From Chlorobaculum sp. 24CR (GTDB lineage: Bacteria; Bacteroidota; Chlorobiia; Chlorobiales; Chlorobiaceae), in NCBI RefSeq assembly GCF_004118635.1, contig NZ_SDGU01000024.1, positions 1-64,000 of the forward strand: DNA of 64,000 nt. The letters run 5' to 3'. Within the stretch, counting starts at the first letter, position 1; each line of letters begins with the position of its first letter. Position numbers and translations under genes: made by a program. The notes under the pieces are model-generated. The model was not told the DNA's origin, made no database searches, and saw only the letters and a program-made list of their open reading frames with translations. Positions 7,711 through 16,815 of the stretch are shown piece after piece.

Positions 7711-9954
7711 ATGGAATCCTATTACCACCAGTTTCTTGAGGAATTCCACTTGCCATTGACCAATCCGGTGCTGGTCTTTTCGCTCGTACTGTTCGTCATT
7801 CTGCTCGCGCCGATTGTCTTCAAACGCTTCAACATTCCCGGCACGGTCGGCCTGATCCTGTCGGGCGTGCTCATCGGCCCGCACAGCCTCAATCTGCTTG
7901 AAAAAAGCTCCGCCGTTGAACTCTTCTCGACCATCGGCCTGCTCTATATTCTCTTCATCGCCGGCCTTGAACTCGATGTGAACGAGTTCAAAAAGAGCCG
8001 CTATAAAAGCGCCCTGTTCGGATTTCTGACCTTCAGCATACCCATCGCGATAGGCTATCCTTTCTGCCGATACCTGCTCAATTACAGCATCGGCACGAGC
8101 CTCCTGACGGCCAGCATGTTCGCCACGCACACACTGGTCGCCTACCCTATCGTGAGCCGGATGGGCATTGCCAAAAACCAGACGGTGGCCATCACGGTGG
8201 CGGGCACCATTTTGAGCGATACGGCGGTGCTGATCCTGCTGGCGGTCATCATCGGCTACAGCCGGGGCGACATCAACCACGAGTTCTGGCTGCACCTCGG
8301 ACTCGCCCTCTCGCTTTTTTCGGCCATTGTCTTCATCGTGCTCCCCTCCATCGCCCGCTGGTTCTTCACCAAACTCGAAAACGAAAAACACGCCCACTAC
8401 ATCTTTGTTTTGGCGGCGGTCTTTTTTTCGGCCTTTCTGGCCAAAGCCGCCGGACTGGAGCCGATCGTTGGCGCTTTCGCAGCAGGCCTGGCGCTCAATG
8501 CACTCATTCCCGGCTCTTCAGCCCTGATGAACCGCATCGAATTTATCGGCAACTCGCTCTTTATTCCCTTTTTCCTCATCAGCGTGGGCATGCTGGTCGA
8601 TCTCAGGGTGATCGCGAGCAGCCCGATGGCCCTGCTTATCGCCCTCCTCATGATTGTTGTGGCGCTTGCCGGAAAGTGGCTCGCCGCGTTTTTCACCCAG
8701 AAAATTTTTGGCTATTCCGCCTCGCACCGGCGGCTGATCTTCGGCCTGAGCAGCTCCCGCGCCGCCGCGACCATCGCCATCGCCCTGGTCGGCTACCGGG
8801 TGCGCATCCTCGACCTGAACATCCTCAACGCCATCATCATCCTCATCCTCGTCACCTGCATCGTCGGCTCGCTCGTGACAGAGAAAGCGGCAAAGGAGAT
8901 CGTCCTCGAAGAGAGCGACGCCACGCCTGAAAATGAGAGCGCTGAGGGCGACGCCGACGAGCAGATTCTGTTGCCGATCGCCGAAGCCAAACCCTCCGAG
9001 CGGGTGCTGGAGCTGGCCGTGATGATTCGGGAGAAGCGCTCCGCCAATCCGCTGACCCTCCTGACCGTCGTGCCCAATGACCAGGCGGCTGAACTGAACC
9101 TGAAAAAAGCCCGGAAAGAGCTGGCTCCCGCCGTCGATTTCGCGGCCTCGTTCGACACCCGCCTCAACATCGTCGCCACCATCGACTACAACATTTGCAG
9201 CGGCATCGGCAGAACGGTCAAGGAGTCGCAGTCCGATCTGATTGTTTTCGACTGGCCGCACCGGCAAGGCTTCATCGACCGGATGATTAACGACGCCACC
9301 GAAAGCATCGTGGGCTGCACCTGCAAAACCACGATGATCTGCCACCTCACGCGCCCCTTGGCTTTGCACCGGAGAATCGTGGTCATCTGCCCGCCTTTCG
9401 CCGAAAAAGAGAAAGGATTCGGGCAGTGGGTGCGCAAAATGAGCCGCTTGTCGCGGGAGCTGAGCGTCCCTCTGCTCCTGCATTGCGACCGGAAAAGCCG
9501 CTCGGCAATCAGCGATGCGCTGAAAACAGCGCCCTCCGGCTCGCCCGTTTTGTACGAAGCATTCAGAAACTTCCGCGAATGGGAAGAGATTTCAAAACAG
9601 AAGCTCCAGTTCAGGGATGACGACATCATCGCCTTCGTCAGCGCCCGACGCGACTCGATCTCTTACCGGGCCTTTTTCGATTTCGTACCCGACCGGATCG
9701 AAAAGCACTTCCAGAACATCAGCAAAATCATGATCTATCCGGCGCAATTCGATTCCGCCTGCATCGAAGAGGGTTACGCCGATATGGTCGCGCCCAAACC
9801 CTTCCCGTTCGGCGCATCGACAATCCGTAAAATAGGAGAGGAAGTATCCGTTTTCATCAAAAAGAACCGGTTACAAATCAGAAAAAAGCTCAGAAAAACA
9901 CGGCAGCGAAGCCAAAAAAATTTGGAGAATGGCGGAAAGAGTCATAAAATGTAA
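7711..9954 (+). CDS. Cation:proton antiporter (CPA2) with universal-stress-like C-terminal region
   Basis: Residues 15 to about 395 form roughly twelve membrane helices typical of the CPA2/KefB Na+(K+)/H+ exchanger family, including the ISVGMLVDL segment of the exchanger core. From about 400 to 735 a hydrophilic cytoplasmic region follows, with beta-alpha patterns like two universal-stress-protein domains (for example RVLELAVMIREKRSANPLTL and RRIVVICPPFAEKEKG). The basic tail (KKLRKTRQRSQKN) ends the protein. Such fusions suggest nucleotide-gated control of ion exchange, which is inference. Exchange specificity cannot be told. The ATG at 7711 is the first good start in the frame. Confidence 0.85.
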   Translation: MESYYHQFLEEFHLPLTNPVLVFSLVLFVILLAPIVFKRFNIPGTVGLILSGVLIGPHSLNLLEKSSAVELFSTIGLLYILFIAGLELDVNEFKKSRYKSALFGFLTFSIPIAIGYPFCRYLLNYSIGTSLLTASMFATHTLVAYPIVSRMGIAKNQTVAITVAGTILSDTAVLILLAVIIGYSRGDINHEFWLHLGLALSLFSAIVFIVLPSIARWFFTKLENEKHAHYIFVLAAVFFSAFLAKAAGLEPIVGAFAAGLALNALIPGSSALMNRIEFIGNSLFIPFFLISVGMLVDLRVIASSPMALLIALLMIVVALAGKWLAAFFTQKIFGYSASHRRLIFGLSSSRAAATIAIALVGYRVRILDLNILNAIIILILVTCIVGSLVTEKAAKEIVLEESDATPENESAEGDADEQILLPIAEAKPSERVLELAVMIREKRSANPLTLLTVVPNDQAAELNLKKARKELAPAVDFAASFDTRLNIVATIDYNICSGIGRTVKESQSDLIVFDWPHRQGFIDRMINDATESIVGCTCKTTMICHLTRPLALHRRIVVICPPFAEKEKGFGQWVRKMSRLSRELSVPLLLHCDRKSRSAISDALKTAPSGSPVLYEAFRNFREWEEISKQKLQFRDDDIIAFVSARRDSISYRAFFDFVPDRIEKHFQNISKIMIYPAQFDSACIEEGYADMVAPKPFPFGASTIRKIGEEVSVFIKKNRLQIRKKLRKTRQRSQKNLENGGKSHKM

Positions 9955-10025
9955 GCTCATGTAATATCAATTATTAACACCGTCAATCACCGCCCGGCGC
10001 GGGAGTTGACCTATTTCAGCCGCCT

Positions 10026-10637
10026 ATGCGAAGAGAGCAACAATTTTGGCCAGGCCTTCGGGTTCTGAAAACGCTCATGGCTTGCGCCACCATTGCCGCT
10101 TCGCTGACCTTCCATCCCCCAACGCTTTTTGCTGCCGACAACGAAACCGAACTGCCCCGTACCGATCCTTCCGCTGATCTTTTCTCGCCGGTCAGACAAT
10201 CAGTTCAAAACATCCAGCATCTTTTTACCGATGTCAGGCAGTACCTTGGCATTCGCTACCGTTTCGGTGGAGATTCTCCGTCCGGTTTCGATTGTTCGGG
10301 TTTTGTCCGGTTCATGTTCAGCAAGGAACTCAACGTCGATCTGCCGCACTCTTCGCGCGAAATGTCAACGATGGGTACAAGAGTTGACCGGAGCGAACTC
10401 CGTCCCGGCGACCTGGTCTTCTTCACGAATGGCAAAAACCGCATCAGCCACGTAGGCATCTTCGTCGGCAACGACACCTTCGTCCACTCTTCGCTCTCCA
10501 AAGGCATCACACGCGACACGCTCAGCGAAAGCTACTACAGCAAACGCTTCGCCACCGGTGTGCGTATTCTCGACGTGCAGGACAGCCAGCTTCCAAACGA
10601 CCTCAATAACCTGATCGACGGCGACTCCGCATCCTGA
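10026..10637 (+). CDS. Secreted NlpC/P60 (C40) cell-wall peptidase
   Basis: A signal peptide of about 37 residues, with a basic start, hydrophobic core and cleavage near LFAAD, precedes an NlpC/P60 domain. The catalytic cysteine lies in FDCSGFVRFMF, the histidine in RISHVGIFVG, and DLVFF between them is typical of the family. These enzymes cleave gamma-D-Glu-diaminopimelate bonds in peptidoglycan in the periplasm. There is no SH3 or LysM substrate-binding domain, so this is a short, single-domain member of 203 residues. It follows the antiporter by 71 bases, perhaps without functional link. Confidence 0.88.
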   Translation: MRREQQFWPGLRVLKTLMACATIAASLTFHPPTLFAADNETELPRTDPSADLFSPVRQSVQNIQHLFTDVRQYLGIRYRFGGDSPSGFDCSGFVRFMFSKELNVDLPHSSREMSTMGTRVDRSELRPGDLVFFTNGKNRISHVGIFVGNDTFVHSSLSKGITRDTLSESYYSKRFATGVRILDVQDSQLPNDLNNLIDGDSAS

Positions 10638-11034
10638 TTCTCCGAAAAGCCTGAACCGGCAACAGGCCGACAGCGGCCAATTATCAGAAATTCGACACGC
10701 TTCTGTCAACGCATTCCATGACATTTCAAGCTCGTGCCAGGCGTAAGAAAGCAGCTTGACGGACAACTTATCCGCACTAATGCAGGTTACGCTTGCGTCA
10801 ACCATACGATGCTTCATTCTATTGAATTACGTATATTCTTCCCATGCAGTGCGTAACGCTATCGAACCGTCGGTACCATCGAGCTATTCGAGGTGAGGAA
10901 AAAATTTGCTGCTGACATATCTGAATCATCAATTCATGCCCCCCTCATTCCGACAAGCCGACACGGTAAAAGATGTAACTCCATACGCTGATAATCGATA
11001 ACGGCATAAACCCCGAATTCCGCCACTCTGTGTC
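10638..11034. other. Intergenic region, nothing recognised
   Basis: Nearly 400 bases. A minus-strand frame runs through it but overlaps the peptidase gene and has no family features. I see no RNA gene or clear repeat. Confidence 0.4.
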
Positions 11035-11625
11035 ATGAAAGCTTTCCTGAAAATCTCCCTCTTTTTCTTTCTGATCTCCAGCGCTCTCTGCGCCACGCTC
11101 TATCTTGGACTCGGACTGCTCGTGTCGATGCACTCCTCGAAACCGCAAAAGGCGGATGTCATTGTCGTGCTTGGCGGTGACGACGGGCTGCGGGTGAGCA
11201 AAGGGGGCGATCTGTACAAGGCGGGCTATGCGAAGCGTATCCTGCTGACCGGCATCGACAGCCGCTATTACCGCCCGGATCATCCCAACTGGCGTGAACG
11301 CAAACTCATGGAACGGGGCGTGCCAAGAAAAAACATCATCGTCGATACCTGGTCTGAAACGAGCTGGGAAGAGGCGGAAAACACCTCGGACCTCATGGAC
11401 AAAAAAGGGTGGAAAAGCGCGCTGGTGGTCAGCGATCCGCCGCACATGCTTCGCCTCAACAAAACCTGGAAAAAGGCGTTTGCGGGCAGCGGCAAGCGCT
11501 TCCGGCTGGTGGCCACCGAACCCGCCTGGTGGCATCCCTTCTTCTGGTGGCGTAATGACATAAGCTACCGTTTCGTCGTGAGCGAAATCAAGAAGAATAT
11601 CTATTATCTGGTAGCCTATTACTGA
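11035..11625 (+). CDS. YdcF/SanA-like DUF218 protein, membrane-anchored
   Basis: An N-terminal hydrophobic helix (residues 5-27) anchors or exports the protein. The DUF218 domain starts with ADVIVVLGGDDGLRVSKGGDLY near residue 40 and continues with RILLTG, a W(S)ETSWEEAENT segment and VVSDPPHMLR, all typical of the family. DUF218 proteins such as SanA and ElyC act in envelope biogenesis; the biochemical role is not settled. The gene is convergent with sbcC and their last seven bases overlap (11619-11625), so there is no room for a terminator between the two stop codons. Confidence 0.82.
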   Translation: MKAFLKISLFFFLISSALCATLYLGLGLLVSMHSSKPQKADVIVVLGGDDGLRVSKGGDLYKAGYAKRILLTGIDSRYYRPDHPNWRERKLMERGVPRKNIIVDTWSETSWEEAENTSDLMDKKGWKSALVVSDPPHMLRLNKTWKKAFAGSGKRFRLVATEPAWWHPFFWWRNDISYRFVVSEIKKNIYYLVAYY

Positions 11626-14600
11626 GTGCCGCTGACGCCGGGGCCTTCGATGGCGCTGCGGCCTCCGGTGATCGGCGTGACCTTGATGTGCGTGGCGATG
11701 CGATCCCGCAGCGCAGGCACGTGCGATATGATGCCGATCAGCTTGCCGGACTGCTGGAGGCTGCCGAGCGTTTTCAGCGCCGTTTCGAGCGCCTCTTCGT
11801 CGAGTGTGCCGAACCCTTCGTCGAGAAAGAGCGAATCAACGCGCACGTTCCGGCTCGACATCTGCGACAAGCCGAGGGCAAGGGCAAGGCTGACGATGAA
11901 GCTCTCGCCGCCGGAGAGGTTGCGCGTGGAGCGGATTTCGCCCGCCTGCCACTGGTCGATCACGCTGAGTTCGAGTGCGCCCGACGGGTCGTGCAAGAGC
12001 ACGTAGCGGTCGGTCATGCGCGAGAGCTGCTTGTTGGCGTGCTCGATCATGATCTCGAAGGTGATGCCCTGAGCGAAGTTGCGGAACTTCTTGCCGTCAG
12101 CCGAGCCGATGAGATGGTGCAGCAGCTCCCAGCGGCGGCACTCCGTTTGCTGCGCTTCGACCGCCTCCATTTTTGAGCGATGCTCGTCGGCCGCCTGCCG
12201 GTGCGCTTCGAGCTGGCTTGCGATAGCTCCGAAGCGCCCGCGCACCTCTCGAAGCTCCTCCTGAAGCGCCTCGATCCGCGCCGAAAGCTCGTCGGCGGAT
12301 GAAGCTGTGAGGCGGCGCTCCAACTCGTCGCGCAGTCGCGCCTCGCGGTCGGAGCGCTTGAGGTCGATGTCGCGCTTCCGGTTTTCCAGCGAAGTCGCGG
12401 CGCTTTCGAGCCGCTCGCGCTCGGCCTCCGGCAGACACGCGGTGACAAACGCCGCTTCGTCGGCAAACCCTTTTCCGGCAAGCGCTTTGGCGAACTCCGC
12501 CTCGCGGCGCTCGGCCTCCTCGCGCTCCTCTTCGACGCCGCGCCGCAACTCCGCTATCGAAGTGTCGAGCACGGCGAGCGCCTGCCGCGCGGCGCTCTGC
12601 GCTTCCGACGCGCCGGCAAGCTGGTCGCGCGCCGCCTGCGCGAGGCGTTCGAGCCGCTCCTGTTCGGCATCGGGCGACTTCTCGCCGAACCGTTCGAGCC
12701 GCTCTTTCGTGCTGGCCTCCACCCCAGCGAGTGCCGCCTCGACCTCCTCGCGCCGCATGGCGAGATCGGCGTCGAGCGCCGCGAGCTGCTCGGCGAAGTT
12801 GCGAAGTGACGCTTCGCCGCTTTGCACGGATCGTTCGAGACCACTCCCCCGCTCCTCCTCGCGCCGCCACGCATCGCGCCGCTCTTCCAGCCCGGTGACG
12901 AGCGGCTCGGCAATTTCGCCGTCGAGCGTGATGCCGTACGGTTCGACGAGGCGGCGCAAGAGCTGCCGCCGCTCGCCAAGCTCGCGTTGCGCCGCTTCGC
13001 GGTCGCCTTCGAGGCGATCGAGGTCGAGGCGGTTCGTGCGCTGCCGCTCGGCGGCCTGTTCGAGACGCCGCTCGTCGTTTCGCGCGGCTTCGCTGAGCTG
13101 CTGCAATCGCGCTTCGTCGTCGCGAATCCGCAGTTCGAGAAGGTCGAGCTGCTCGATGCGACCGGCAAGATCGTCAACCTTGCGCCCGCTCTCCGCGAGA
13201 TTTTCGAGGACGACCGGCTCGGCTTCACGCGGCGGAACCTCGACGCCCGCTTTTTCGAGCAAGGCGAGGCACTGCCGCCCGGAGGACTCGCGCATGGCGG
13301 CCAGGTCATCGCGGCGCTGCTCCATCTGTTCGATCTCCGTCCGGCGCTCGGCGACGCTGATTTCAAGCTCGCGGATTTCGCGCAAGCGCTCCTGCACGGC
13401 TCGCTTCGCCGCGTCGAGCGCCGCGTCGTCGCTCTCCGGCAAGGCGTTTTCTTCGGCATAGGGATGATGCTCCGAACCGCACAAGGGGCACGGCTGACCG
13501 GCGACGAGGCGGCGACGCTCCTCTTCGAGGCTGCGCACCCGGTCGGCCAAGCGCGCGAGATTCTCCTGCGCCGCCGCCTCGCGCTCCGCGTGAGTGAGCA
13601 GCTCCCGCGCGTGTTCGAGCTTTCGCGCCGCCTCCGACTGCCTGTTTTCGAGCGTCTCGATATTTTCGCCAAGTTCTTTGATTTTCGGCAGCAGCTCCTT
13701 GCCGGACTTGTAGAGCGCCACGATCTCTTCGAGCAGCCGTCGGCGCTCGCGCAGAAGATCGAGGTCGGCGCGAAGCGCCTTGAGCGTCGAGCCGCCAAGC
13801 TGCGCGGTGAACGACGCTCTCCGCTCGTCGAGCGCCCGGCGGGCCTCATCCAGCGCGGCTTGCGAAGCTTTCGACTCCAGCTCGATCTTCGCGATCTCGT
13901 CGCGCAACTGCCCGATGGCTTGCTGAACGGCGGCGATGCCGGACGCTGCTGCCCGTTCCCGTTCCGCTGCCGGACGCAGTTCGTCGAAAGCGTGCCGGAT
14001 ACCCGACAGCGCGCCAACGAGCGAGGCGTCCGCGCCGTGCTCCTCCTGCCAGGCGCGGAGCTTTTGCCACTCGTTCCGCGCTGACTCGACGCTCGCCGAA
14101 GCCGCCGTGCGTTCGGCGTCAAGCCTTACGCGCCGCTCTTCGAGCGCTTCCAGCTCCCGCTTCCGCCGCCCGGCCTCCGTCCGCTTGCCCTCAATCACCA
14201 CGTCGAGCTGACGCGCTTGAGCGATGAGCGGCCTCGCTGCCGCCACGCTCTCCTGCGCCGAAGCGAGCGCTTTTCCGGCAGCTTCGTGTTGCGCTTCCGC
14301 CACCTGTTGCTGTCGCTCCGCCTCCGGCCGCCCCGCCTCTTTCGCGGCAAGTTCATCGCTGTCACGCTGCAACTGCGCCCGTTTCAGCGTCAGCACGGCG
14401 TGCAGCGGTTCGACGGCGGCGGCGTTGCGAGCGAGCCGGAGCCGCTCCGCGTCCGGCCGAAACGCCTCGCGCTCGGCGTCGAGCGCTGCCGATTCGCTGC
14501 CGATAGTCGCGAGCGCCCCTTCGAGCCGGGCGATCTCCTGCAACCAGCGCAACGCCGCCGATTCGGTTTCGACCACAGCGTTCAGCTCGCGCTCCGTTAC

Positions 14601-15287
14601 GATGCACCCCGCCCGCTCCGATTCGAGCGCTTGCCGCTCCTCGTCGCCGAGCAGCCGGATGCCCTCGCATTCGAGCTGGAGCCGGTCGAGCCGCGCCAGC
14701 TCGTCGCGCCGCCGCTCGTGCACCTTCATCGAGATGACCGAGTATATTTCGGTGCCGGTGATCTGTTCGAGCACGGGAGCACGCTGGTCGGCGTCCGCCA
14801 GCAGAAACTTCGCAAACGCGCCCTGGGCAAGCATCATCGAGCGGGTGAAGCGATCGAAGTCCATGCCGGTTCGCGCCTCGACCTCTTGCAACGTCTCCTG
14901 CAATTTTGTCTGGATAACCGCGCCCGACGCCGCATCGGAAATTTCGTGCTTCTGCGACTGCAACTCGCCGCCGCGCTTGTGGCGGGAGCGGTGCTGGCTC
15001 CAGTGGCAGCGGTACGCGCCGGAGGCGGTGGCGAAGGTCACTTCGGCGAAGCAGTCGCCCGCGTGGCGCGACATGATTTCGTTGCTGCTTTTGGTGATCC
15101 GCCCCAAGCGCGGCGTCTGGCCGTAGAGCGCGAGGCAGATGGCGTCGAGAATCGTGCTCTTGCCGGAGCCGGTAGGCCCGGTGATGGCGAAGAGTCCGTC
15201 CGAAAGGTATTCGGGCCGGGTGAAATCGATCTCCCACTCCCCTTGCAGTGAGTTGAGGTTGGCGAAACGGAGCTTCTGGATAATCAT
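11619..15287 (-). CDS. sbcC: Exonuclease SbcCD subunit C
   Basis: This is an SMC-like ATPase of 1222 residues. The Walker A motif (GPTGSGKSTILDAICLALYG) is near residue 38. Long coiled coils, rich in Glu, Arg, Ala and Leu, run to a zinc hook CPLC at C600/C603 and back. The ABC signature LSGGESF and the Walker B region (DSLFLDEGFGTLDEEAL) are near the C-terminus. With SbcD it forms the Mre11/Rad50-type nuclease that opens hairpins and double-strand ends. Its start ATG overlaps the sbcD stop by four bases, so the two are translationally coupled. Confidence 0.95.
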   Translation of the reverse strand: MIIQKLRFANLNSLQGEWEIDFTRPEYLSDGLFAITGPTGSGKSTILDAICLALYGQTPRLGRITKSSNEIMSRHAGDCFAEVTFATASGAYRCHWSQHRSRHKRGGELQSQKHEISDAASGAVIQTKLQETLQEVEARTGMDFDRFTRSMMLAQGAFAKFLLADADQRAPVLEQITGTEIYSVISMKVHERRRDELARLDRLQLECEGIRLLGDEERQALESERAGCIVTERELNAVVETESAALRWLQEIARLEGALATIGSESAALDAEREAFRPDAERLRLARNAAAVEPLHAVLTLKRAQLQRDSDELAAKEAGRPEAERQQQVAEAQHEAAGKALASAQESVAAARPLIAQARQLDVVIEGKRTEAGRRKRELEALEERRVRLDAERTAASASVESARNEWQKLRAWQEEHGADASLVGALSGIRHAFDELRPAAERERAAASGIAAVQQAIGQLRDEIAKIELESKASQAALDEARRALDERRASFTAQLGGSTLKALRADLDLLRERRRLLEEIVALYKSGKELLPKIKELGENIETLENRQSEAARKLEHARELLTHAEREAAAQENLARLADRVRSLEEERRRLVAGQPCPLCGSEHHPYAEENALPESDDAALDAAKRAVQERLREIRELEISVAERRTEIEQMEQRRDDLAAMRESSGRQCLALLEKAGVEVPPREAEPVVLENLAESGRKVDDLAGRIEQLDLLELRIRDDEARLQQLSEAARNDERRLEQAAERQRTNRLDLDRLEGDREAAQRELGERRQLLRRLVEPYGITLDGEIAEPLVTGLEERRDAWRREEERGSGLERSVQSGEASLRNFAEQLAALDADLAMRREEVEAALAGVEASTKERLERFGEKSPDAEQERLERLAQAARDQLAGASEAQSAARQALAVLDTSIAELRRGVEEEREEAERREAEFAKALAGKGFADEAAFVTACLPEAERERLESAATSLENRKRDIDLKRSDREARLRDELERRLTASSADELSARIEALQEELREVRGRFGAIASQLEAHRQAADEHRSKMEAVEAQQTECRRWELLHHLIGSADGKKFRNFAQGITFEIMIEHANKQLSRMTDRYVLLHDPSGALELSVIDQWQAGEIRSTRNLSGGESFIVSLALALGLSQMSSRNVRVDSLFLDEGFGTLDEEALETALKTLGSLQQSGKLIGIISHVPALRDRIATHIKVTPITGGRSAIEGPGVSGTQ

Positions 15288-16543
15288 TGGCCAGCCTCCT
15301 TTTCGGCCATCACATCCTCCTCCCGGATCGAGCGGAGCACTTCGCGGTAGCTCTCCATAAGCGCGGGGCGAAGCGCCTCGTCGGTGCCATACGCATCGAG
15401 GCAGCGGCTGAAGACCGCAACGGGGTCGAGCTGCTGGAGCGACTCGTCCGTCGCGGACTGGCGCAGCGCCTGCTGGAGCGGGCGGTTGTTGCGGATGCGG
15501 CGGATTTCAAGCTGCGAACCCTCGACCGCCTTTTCCATCGCCTCCTGCACCACCGCTGGCGGCTCGTCACCGCGATACTCGATTTCGAGCCACGCATTGC
15601 TCCCCGCCGACCGGAGCGCGGCGATGGAGAGGCTCAGCTCGCCGAGGCCTCCGGCAAGGCGTTCGAGCGGCTGGAAGCGGGGAATCTCGATCTCCGTGAC
15701 CACCGGCTCACGCCCCTCGAAATCGACCTGAAGCACCAGCTTTTGTTGCTTCGATTCGCCGAATCCCATCGGGATGGGCGAGCCGCAATAGCGCATGTGC
15801 TCCTTGCCCTCCACCCGCTGCGGCACGTGCAGGTGGCCGAGCGCCACGTAGTCGAACACGGGCGGAAAGGCCGCCGAGCAGACCAGCGAGAGCGCCCCGG
15901 CATAGACTTCGCGCACGCCGTCCCCCTCGACCGTGACGCACCCCGCCGTGAAGAGGTGGCCCATCGCGATGACCGGAATTTCCGCGCCGAGGCTCTGGCG
16001 AATCTCTTCGGCAATCCGCGCAATTTCGGCGTAGTGAAGCGACACGCCTTCGGAGAGCTTGCGGATTTTGTCCTCCAGACTCTCCCCCGGCTCGACCGTG
16101 CGGATGTCGCGATCCCGCAGGAACGGCGTCGCGCAGACGATAGCCTCCGGCTTTCCCTGCCGGTCACGCAGCACCCGCACCTCGTCCGCCGGATCGCCGG
16201 TCGCCGCGCCGATGACATGCACGTCGAACGAGCGCAGCAGCTCCTGCGGCGCATCGAGAAAAGTGGGCGAATCGTGGTTCCCGCTGGTGATGACCACATG
16301 GCGGCAAGGCGAACCCTGCGTGAGGGCGATGCGGTGCAGGAATTGATAGTAGAGCTTCTGCGTGGCGTTGCCGGGCGTGGTGGTGTCGAAAATGTCGCCC
16401 GCCACGACCAGCGCCTCGATGCCGCGTGACTCAACGGTTCCGGCCAGCCAGTCGAGAAAAGCCTCGAACTCATGCAGGCGGCTGCGCCCGAACAGCGACC
16501 GCCCAAGATGCCAGTCGGATGTATGAAGGATTCGTAAAGACAA
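15284..16543 (-). CDS. sbcD: Exonuclease SbcCD subunit D
   Basis: A calcineurin-like phosphodiesterase with the ordered metal motifs DWHLG (near residue 9), GDIFD, GNHD and GHLH. A C-terminal capping region of about 140 residues follows. I place the start at a TTG at 16543, giving MSLRILHTSDWHLG, because family members begin one or two residues before this strand. Upstream in-frame codons up to 16627 run through a dispersed ATGAATAATGG-type repeat and are unlikely to be coding. It is the nuclease partner of SbcC and is co-transcribed with it. Confidence 0.93.
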   Translation of the reverse strand: MSLRILHTSDWHLGRSLFGRSRLHEFEAFLDWLAGTVESRGIEALVVAGDIFDTTTPGNATQKLYYQFLHRIALTQGSPCRHVVITSGNHDSPTFLDAPQELLRSFDVHVIGAATGDPADEVRVLRDRQGKPEAIVCATPFLRDRDIRTVEPGESLEDKIRKLSEGVSLHYAEIARIAEEIRQSLGAEIPVIAMGHLFTAGCVTVEGDGVREVYAGALSLVCSAAFPPVFDYVALGHLHVPQRVEGKEHMRYCGSPIPMGFGESKQQKLVLQVDFEGREPVVTEIEIPRFQPLERLAGGLGELSLSIAALRSAGSNAWLEIEYRGDEPPAVVQEAMEKAVEGSQLEIRRIRNNRPLQQALRQSATDESLQQLDPVAVFSRCLDAYGTDEALRPALMESYREVLRSIREEDVMAEKEAGQ

Positions 16544-16554
16544 GGGATGATGGG

Positions 16555-16590
16555 GAATGAAGAATTGATAATGGATAATGAACAATGTAG
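16555..16590. repeat. GATAATGGATAATGAACAATG-type gene-end repeat
   Basis: ATGAAGAATTGATAATGG-like units upstream of sbcD. It is related to the repeats at 6441-6480 and 16817-16853. Confidence 0.55.
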
Positions 16591-16666
16591 GAACCGCCCT
16601 TTGGAGCACCAAGCTACAGAGTGGCAAAAAGCACGTTATTTATTGCAAATTTTACCAAGAGGGCAA

Positions 16667-16707
16667 ATACTTTGCTTTGTAAAGTTCTTTGCGCCAAAAA
16701 CACAAAA
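16667..16707. repeat. 40-bp dispersed repeat, copy 2
   Basis: ATACTTTGCTTTGTAAAG then CTTTGCGCCAAAAACACAAA. It matches 7567-7606. The 16738-16770 stretch just beyond it (ATAGGTCTTGTAGGTC) is a degenerate member of the TATAAGTCC family, so three repeat types cluster between sbcD and rmuC. Confidence 0.6.
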
Positions 16708-16815
16708 CAGTTCAAAGCTTGCAATCAAAGTCCACAATAGGACGTATAGGTCTTGTAGGTCAAATGGGTCGAACCGCGAAGAAAAGGCCATCACGGGCCG
16801 GCGCGAGGCCTGCCC

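Noticed and set aside
10365-10817. 150-codon minus-strand frame overlapping the NlpC/P60 gene
   Set aside because: Antisense to a clear peptidase domain, no ribosome site or family features.
12822-14084. 420-codon plus-strand frame
   Set aside because: Shadow of sbcC; its composition is only a mirror of the coiled-coil codons.
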